A DNA stretch of 64,000 nt from Halomonas beimenensis (GTDB lineage Bacteria > Pseudomonadota > Gammaproteobacteria > Pseudomonadales > Halomonadaceae). Below the pieces are notes generated by a model, which saw nothing but the letters and a program-made list of their open reading frames with translations, made no database searches and was not told where the DNA came from. Numbering within the stretch: the stretch's first letter is position 1; each line of letters starts with the position of its first letter. Shown piece by piece: positions 59,102-64,000 of the stretch. A program made the position numbers and the translations under genes. Location of the stretch: assembly GCF_002549795.1 (NCBI RefSeq), contig NZ_CP021435.1:682001-746000 (forward strand). The letters run 5' to 3'.

Positions 59102-59725
59102 ATGCTCAAGACCCTGCGCCGGGTGGTGGATCGCCACCGCCATGCCCATGGCCGCTACGGCTGGCTCTTCCGCCCCTATACGGGGGAGGAGATGGTGGCG
59201 ATCGCGGTCCAGGAGACCGGGCGCGACCCGCGGCATGCCGAGCCGCTGGCCATCGCGGCGGTGCGCATCCGCGGGGACCGGGTGCTGACCAGCGAGTCCC
59301 TCGAGCTTCGCCTGAAGCGGCCGGGGAGCCTGAGCGGGGAAGCCATCCGGCATCACGGCCTGCGCGGCATCGACCTGGACGAGGGGATGACGATCGACGA
59401 GGCCCTGGCCCGGCTGCTGGATTTCGTCGGCAACCGGCCGCTGGTCGGCTGGCGGCTGGACCGGGAGCTGTCCCTGCTCAACCGCCAGCTACGCCAGGCA
59501 TTCGGCTTCGACCTGCCCAATGCCGGCATCGACCTGGCTCAGGTCTACGAGCGGCGCCAGCGCCATCATCATCCCCAGCTCGAGCCCTCTCCGCGCTTCG
59601 AGCAGGTCGCCGAGCGTCTGGGGGTACCGGTGATGGGACGTCACAGCGCCCTGGGGACCGCGGTGACCACCGCCCTGATCCACCTGCGCCTGGCCCGCCA
59701 TTCCCAGATCAGGCGGACCTCCTGA
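59102..59725 (+). CDS. DnaQ-like exonuclease-fold protein with degenerate active site
   Basis: A 207-aa protein, 33 bp after the DUF294 gene, of the 3'-5' exonuclease fold found with this cluster. Compared with active relatives the catalytic residues are altered: ExoI V-A-I-A-V-Q-E-T-G lacks the first Asp, ExoII GWRLDRELSLLN has Glu where Asp is expected, and ExoIII H181-S-A-L-G-T-A has Thr186 in place of Asp. It may be a catalytically dead binding or signalling subunit. The alignment is by eye. Confidence 0.75.
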   Translation: MLKTLRRVVDRHRHAHGRYGWLFRPYTGEEMVAIAVQETGRDPRHAEPLAIAAVRIRGDRVLTSESLELRLKRPGSLSGEAIRHHGLRGIDLDEGMTIDEALARLLDFVGNRPLVGWRLDRELSLLNRQLRQAFGFDLPNAGIDLAQVYERRQRHHHPQLEPSPRFEQVAERLGVPVMGRHSALGTAVTTALIHLRLARHSQIRRTS

Positions 59726-59821
59726 AGGCCCCGTCCGGCGGGCCTTCCATCGCCAGCGCCGGGCCCGGAGTGGTAGCATAGGCGGCCGTTCACCCGTAGA
59801 TGCCCTGGCAGCGCCCTGACC

Positions 59822-60736
<915 letters not shown>

Positions 60737-60764
60737 GCGCGGCCGCAAGGCCGATGAGGCGACG

Positions 60765-60804
60765 CGCCACCCCGCCGATGGCCTCGGCGGGGTGGCGGCG
60801 TTTT
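60765..60804 (+). terminator. Intrinsic terminator of ttcA
   Basis: Perfect 14-bp stem CGCCACCCCGCCGA / TCGGCGGGGTGGCG with a 5-base loop, followed by GCGTTTT. Confidence 0.9.
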
Positions 60805-60892
60805 GGGGCTCGGGAGCTGATGGCGCGTGGCCGCGGATGGCGGTCGTCTCACCGGCTATTCTTCAGTCGAGAGCCGTCGCCGGGAGCCATCG

Positions 60893-61765
60893 ATGTCCAC
60901 AGGCCGCCTTGCCTCGTTCGTCCGCCTGGCCATGCTGATCTTCCTGGTCGGTGTGGCGTCGTCGGCGGCGGGAGCGCAGGAGGCGAGCCTGCAGGAGCGC
61001 TGGCGTGCGGCGATCGCCGGGACGTCCTTCGCCGAGCCCGTCCGGGTGGCATCCGAGCAGCGGTCCTACTCGGTGAGCGGCAGCGTCCATGCCCGGCTCC
61101 CTCAGCCCTTTCCGGCGCTGGACGAGGAACTGACCTCGGCAGGGGCCTGGTGCGAAATCCTCTTCCTGCACCTCAACGTCAAGGCCTGTCGAGCGGACGA
61201 CGAGGGCGGCAACGCCACCCTCCGCGTCCACGTCGGCAGGAAGCACTACCAGTCGCTCCAGGAGGCGGAGCGACTCGATCTGCAATTCCACGTCGGGGCG
61301 CGGCAGCCGGGATATCTCGCCGTCGTTCTGGAGGGCGACCGGGGGCCCTATGACACCCGCGCCTTCCGCCTTCGGCTGCGGGCGATTCCCGACGGCGAGG
61401 AGGCGAGCCTGATCGAGCTGCGCTATTCGTTGGTGTACGGGACTCCCGCCCGAGTCGCCCTCTGGGCCTACTTCACCTTCGCCGGCCGGGATCGCGTGGG
61501 CTTCACCGTCGAGGGACACGATGCGCGGGGGGAGCCTCGCTACGTCGGCGGCATGCGCGGCATGATCGAGCGCAATGTCATGCGCTTCTACCTGGCCCTC
61601 AGGGTCCATCTGGCGGGGCGCGAGCAGCGGCTCGAGACGCGGCTGCGGCGCTGGTTCGCGGCCACCGAGCGTTACCCGCGGCAGTTGCGCGAACTGGACG
61701 AGGCTAGCTATCTGGAGCAGAAGCGCCGTGCCCATCGTCGCCACCAGGCGCTGCGCGGCGAATGA
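60893..61765 (+). CDS. Secreted conserved hypothetical protein
   Basis: A 290-aa protein with a Sec signal peptide (RLAMLIFLVGVASSAAGAQ, cleavage near 27) and a soluble domain rich in beta strands, then Arg-rich C-terminal helices. GDRGPYDTRAFRLRLRAI, GRDRVGFTVEG and YVGGMRGMIERNVMRFYLAL look conserved and recall an unnamed proteobacterial family possibly of START/lipid-binding type, but this is memory only. GGGAG precedes the ATG at 60893. Its stop overlaps an alternative start of the cupin gene. Confidence 0.7.
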   Translation: MSTGRLASFVRLAMLIFLVGVASSAAGAQEASLQERWRAAIAGTSFAEPVRVASEQRSYSVSGSVHARLPQPFPALDEELTSAGAWCEILFLHLNVKACRADDEGGNATLRVHVGRKHYQSLQEAERLDLQFHVGARQPGYLAVVLEGDRGPYDTRAFRLRLRAIPDGEEASLIELRYSLVYGTPARVALWAYFTFAGRDRVGFTVEGHDARGEPRYVGGMRGMIERNVMRFYLALRVHLAGREQRLETRLRRWFAATERYPRQLRELDEASYLEQKRRAHRRHQALRGE

Positions 61766-61782
61766 CGAGAAGCGAGGACCTT

Positions 61783-62097
61783 ATGCCGAACCTGTACGCA
61801 TCATTGCCCGAGGATCTCTCGACGGAAGTCTTCGACGTCCTCGTCCGCCACGAAGCCGTGACCATCGAGCGCATCGTCTCCCGGGGACACCGCTCCCCGC
61901 CGTCGGGCTGGTACGACCAGGCCCAGCATGAATGGGTGGTGGTGCTGAAGGGGGAGGCCGTGCTGGCCTTCGAGGACGAGGAAATCCGGCTGACGCCGGG
62001 GAGCCATGTCGATATCCCGGCCCACCGTCGCCACCGGGTGGCCTGGACGACGCCGGTGACGGACACCATCTGGTTGGCGGTGCATTACGGGCCCTGA
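61783..62097 (+). CDS. Single-domain cupin protein
   Basis: Small cupin of 104 aa. Motif 1 is loosely seen in YDQAQHEWVVVLKGEAVLAFED and motif 2 in LTPGSHVDIPAHRRHRVAWT, with metal-binding His residues at H-E-W, H-V-D and H-R-R-H. The ATG at 61783 has GAGG at 6 bases; an upstream ATG at 61762 overlapping the previous stop is possible. Enzymatic role unknown. Confidence 0.82.
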   Translation: MPNLYASLPEDLSTEVFDVLVRHEAVTIERIVSRGHRSPPSGWYDQAQHEWVVVLKGEAVLAFEDEEIRLTPGSHVDIPAHRRHRVAWTTPVTDTIWLAVHYGP

Positions 62098-62128
62098 TCC
62101 GCCGGCCGTGCCCCCTCGCCGGGGGGCG

Positions 62129-62872
62129 TCAGCGGCAGCCTTCTTCCTCGGCCACCGCGATCAGCGCGTCCAGGTCGAGGATATTGACCTCACGACCGGA
62201 GACCGCCACCAGCCCCTGCTGCTGGAACCGGCCGAGGATGCGGCTGACGGTCTCCACGGCCAGCCCCAGGTAGTTGCCGATATCGGCCCGGGACATGGAG
62301 AGGCGGAAGCTGTAGGGCGAGTAGCCACGACGCCGGAAGCGGTCCGACAGGCTGGTGAAGAAGGTCGCCAGCCGCTGGTCGGCGGTCTTGCGCGACAGCA
62401 GGCGCATCATCCGGCGATCATCGCGCATCTCCTTGCTCATGCTGCGATAGAGCTGGGCGCGCAGCTCCGGCAGGCGCTCCGACAGCGCGTCGAGCCGGTC
62501 GAAGGGGATCTCGCAGACGGTGGTGGTCTCCAGCGCGATCACCGATCCCGGGTAGGCTTCCTCGTCGATGCCGTCGAGCCCCACCAGTTCGCTGGGCAGG
62601 TAGAAGTTGGTGAGCTGGTCGTCCCCGCTGCCCTCGGTGGTGACCTGCTTGAGGCTGCCCGAGCGGACGGCATAGACGCTGGTGAAGGGGCCCCCCTGGC
62701 GAAACAGCGACTCGCCCTTCTTGAGCGGCGCCCGGCGGCGGATGATGGCGTCGAACTCGTCCATGTCCTCGAGTTCCAGGGCCAGGGGCAGGCACAGTGA
62801 ACTGAGGCTGCAGGTCTGGCAGCGGGTCTCGTTCAACAGTGAACGCCGCCTCCCGGCTGCGGTATCAGGCAT
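62129..62872 (-). CDS. fnr: Oxygen-sensing FNR/Anr-type transcriptional regulator
   Basis: CRP-family regulator of 247 aa with an oxygen-labile [4Fe-4S] cluster: Cys18, Cys21, Cys27 (C-x2-C-x5-C) and Cys120. The cNMP-like beta-barrel precedes the dimer helix and the HTH with SRADIGNYLGLAVETVSRILGRFQ, which contains the E-x2-S-R recognition pattern of FNR. AAGGAGG lies 5 bases before the ATG at 62872. It follows hemN by 68 bp on the same strand, a common pairing because FNR controls hemN. Confidence 0.93.
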   Translation of the reverse strand: MPDTAAGRRRSLLNETRCQTCSLSSLCLPLALELEDMDEFDAIIRRRAPLKKGESLFRQGGPFTSVYAVRSGSLKQVTTEGSGDDQLTNFYLPSELVGLDGIDEEAYPGSVIALETTTVCEIPFDRLDALSERLPELRAQLYRSMSKEMRDDRRMMRLLSRKTADQRLATFFTSLSDRFRRRGYSPYSFRLSMSRADIGNYLGLAVETVSRILGRFQQQGLVAVSGREVNILDLDALIAVAEEEGCR

Positions 62873-62940
62873 GCGGTCCTCCTTGATGTTGGCTCTGCCC
62901 GACATTATGGAGGAAACACGCCGAATCGGCATAGCATCCC

Positions 62941-64000
62941 TTAGGAGGTACCCCCCGGCGGCAGGCGGTAGGCATCCAGGACACCGGCCAGTTCATCCAG
63001 GCGCCAGCGACCGGCCGGTGTGACCGCCAGGCGTCGTCCCCGTCGCTCGATCAGCCCCGCGCAGGCCGGGCCCTCCAGCCGGGACAAGGCGCCCGCGAGC
63101 CGTCGTTCGGCGTCGATGCCCAGCGCCCTGTCCAGGGCATCGAGATCCAGCACCCGGTCCCCGTACAGCATGGCGATGGCCTGGCGGCGAAGCCGGTCTT
63201 CCTCGGTCAGCCGGCGCCCCGAGGCGGTGGCCAGCCGTCCGGCATCCAGGGCCGCCGCATAGCCGGCGAGATCCGTGGCATTGCGGGCGCAGGCGTCCGG
63301 CAGCCGCGATACCGCCCCGACCCCCAGTCCCAGGCGGTCCCGGGCGGCCTCTCGCTGTGCCTGGCGCAGGGCATCGTCCTGGGCGGCACCGCGCCGGGCA
63401 TAGTGCTCCCGTCCCAGGTGCACGTAGCCGGCCGTGACCAGCCGGGCATCGGCTTCGACGAGCATCTGGTGCGTCTCCGCCGGGAGGGGCAGGGTGGCGG
63501 GCGGTATATGGCGCTGACCGGGGTGGCGCTCGGGGCGATGACGGTAGGAGACCAGTCGTATGCGCGGCGGCGCCAGGGCGATGACCTGGCCCACGGTCTC
63601 GGCGATGCTGGTCCGGGTCTGGTAGGGCAGGCCGATGACCAGTTCCAGGGTCAGCGAGCGGAAACCGAGCCGGTCCGCCTCGTCGAGCAAGGGTTCGGTG
63701 AGTTGCCGGGGCTGCGGGCGGTTGATCGCCGCCTGGACGCGGGGGGCCAGGTCGATCAGCGGCAGGGTCAGTCGATTGAAGCCCAGCGCCTCGAGATGAC
63801 GCAGGGTGAAGACATCGGCCTCGCGGGCGTCGATCTCGATCGTGAAGTCCCGGTCGCGGCCGGTCTCGAGCGGAAAGCGCGCCGCCAGCCGATCAATCAG
63901 CTCGCCCATCTGGTCCAGCCCCAGCAGGGTCGGGGTCCCGCCTCCCCAATGCAGGGCCTGCAGGCGACGCCCGGGATCCAGCCACTGCCGCAGCAGGACC
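62941..64000 (-). CDS. hemN: Oxygen-independent coproporphyrinogen III oxidase (HemN-like), 5' end outside window
   Basis: Radical-SAM enzyme of anaerobic heme synthesis; about 353 C-terminal residues are visible and the N-terminus with the CxxxCxxC cluster motif lies beyond the right edge. LHWGGGTPTLL, FTIEIDAREAD, RSLTLELVIGLPYQT and RLVSYRHRPERHPGQR match HemN; the HemN C-terminal domain is present. The DHFA-type heme-site motif reads REHYARRG, somewhat divergent. Co-directional with and just upstream of fnr. Confidence 0.88.
   Translation of the reverse strand, partial: VLLRQWLDPGRRLQALHWGGGTPTLLGLDQMGELIDRLAARFPLETGRDRDFTIEIDAREADVFTLRHLEALGFNRLTLPLIDLAPRVQAAINRPQPRQLTEPLLDEADRLGFRSLTLELVIGLPYQTRTSIAETVGQVIALAPPRIRLVSYRHRPERHPGQRHIPPATLPLPAETHQMLVEADARLVTAGYVHLGREHYARRGAAQDDALRQAQREAARDRLGLGVGAVSRLPDACARNATDLAGYAAALDAGRLATASGRRLTEEDRLRRQAIAMLYGDRVLDLDALDRALGIDAERRLAGALSRLEGPACAGLIERRGRRLAVTPAGRWRLDELAGVLDAYRLPPGGTS

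Overview
The window is 64 kb of ordinary-looking, GC-rich gammaproteobacterial chromosome. Gene content points to a halophilic or halotolerant member of the Halomonadaceae (Halomonas and relatives): osmolyte genes (choline sulfatase, a BCCT transporter, gamma-butyrobetaine dioxygenase, a betaine/carnitine-type binding protein), arginine-succinyltransferase-pathway astE, a three-lipoyl-domain aceF, and the gene order dapA-bamC-MBL-purC. I see no prophage, integrase, insertion sequence, rRNA operon or CRISPR array. The genus is inferred from memory of gene content, not from a search.

Layout. 1-3.2 kb: amino-acid ABC transporter genes (two permeases, ATPase) downstream of astE. 3.4-9.1 kb: lipocalin, a methyltransferase, a tartrate/malate dehydrogenase with a divergent LysR regulator, a GT4 glycosyltransferase and a TVP38-type membrane protein. 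9.2-12.4 kb: binding protein plus gamma-butyrobetaine dioxygenase with a divergent LysR regulator (carnitine theme). 12.4-15.2 kb: mtfA, a GNAT/nitrilase fusion and a small acidic secreted protein. 15.4-21.5 kb: a choline-O-sulfate operon (betC-sulP-BCCT transporter) with divergent LysR. 21.6-21.9 kb: two identical tRNA-Lys(TTT) genes with a clear promoter and terminator. 22.2-33.5 kb: housekeeping genes (nadA, bepA, tusA-like, AI-2E permease, bcp, dapA, bamC, MBL hydrolase, purC, trmO, nadC, ampD). 33.9-45 kb: aceE-aceF, adk, tsaB-rsmJ, plsB, cardiolipin synthase. 45.2-46.5 kb: UPF0149 and SprT. 46.6-59.7 kb: an acetate-utilisation and signalling cluster: acs, a CrbR-type response regulator, a CrbS-type transporter-fused hybrid kinase, a sodium:solute symporter with its small subunit, a cNMP/CBS/DUF294 protein and a DnaQ-like protein. 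59.8-64 kb: ttcA, a secreted hypothetical protein, a cupin, an FNR-type regulator and hemN (cut by the window end).

The least ordinary signals are mostly non-coding. (i) Every long junction between convergent genes carries a composite element: purine-rich 7-bp tandem repeats just after the stop codons, around an intrinsic terminator; at three of them the upstream gene's stop codon lies in a perfect hairpin whose arms differ from site to site but whose loop is always TTC. (ii) One of these junctions also holds an inverted pair of GTAG-ended REP sequences. (iii) A GACC-N2-GGTC dyad is clustered between the symporter operon and the DUF294 gene, with a near match upstream of acs, and is a candidate operator of the acetate two-component system. 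(iv) A multi-hairpin region ending in a terminator follows acs. (v) A strongly structured ~190-bp element lies between adk and tsaB. Among proteins, the DnaQ-like protein of the acetate cluster has lost recognisable catalytic aspartates in all three Exo motifs, and the symporter has an EF-hand-like loop.
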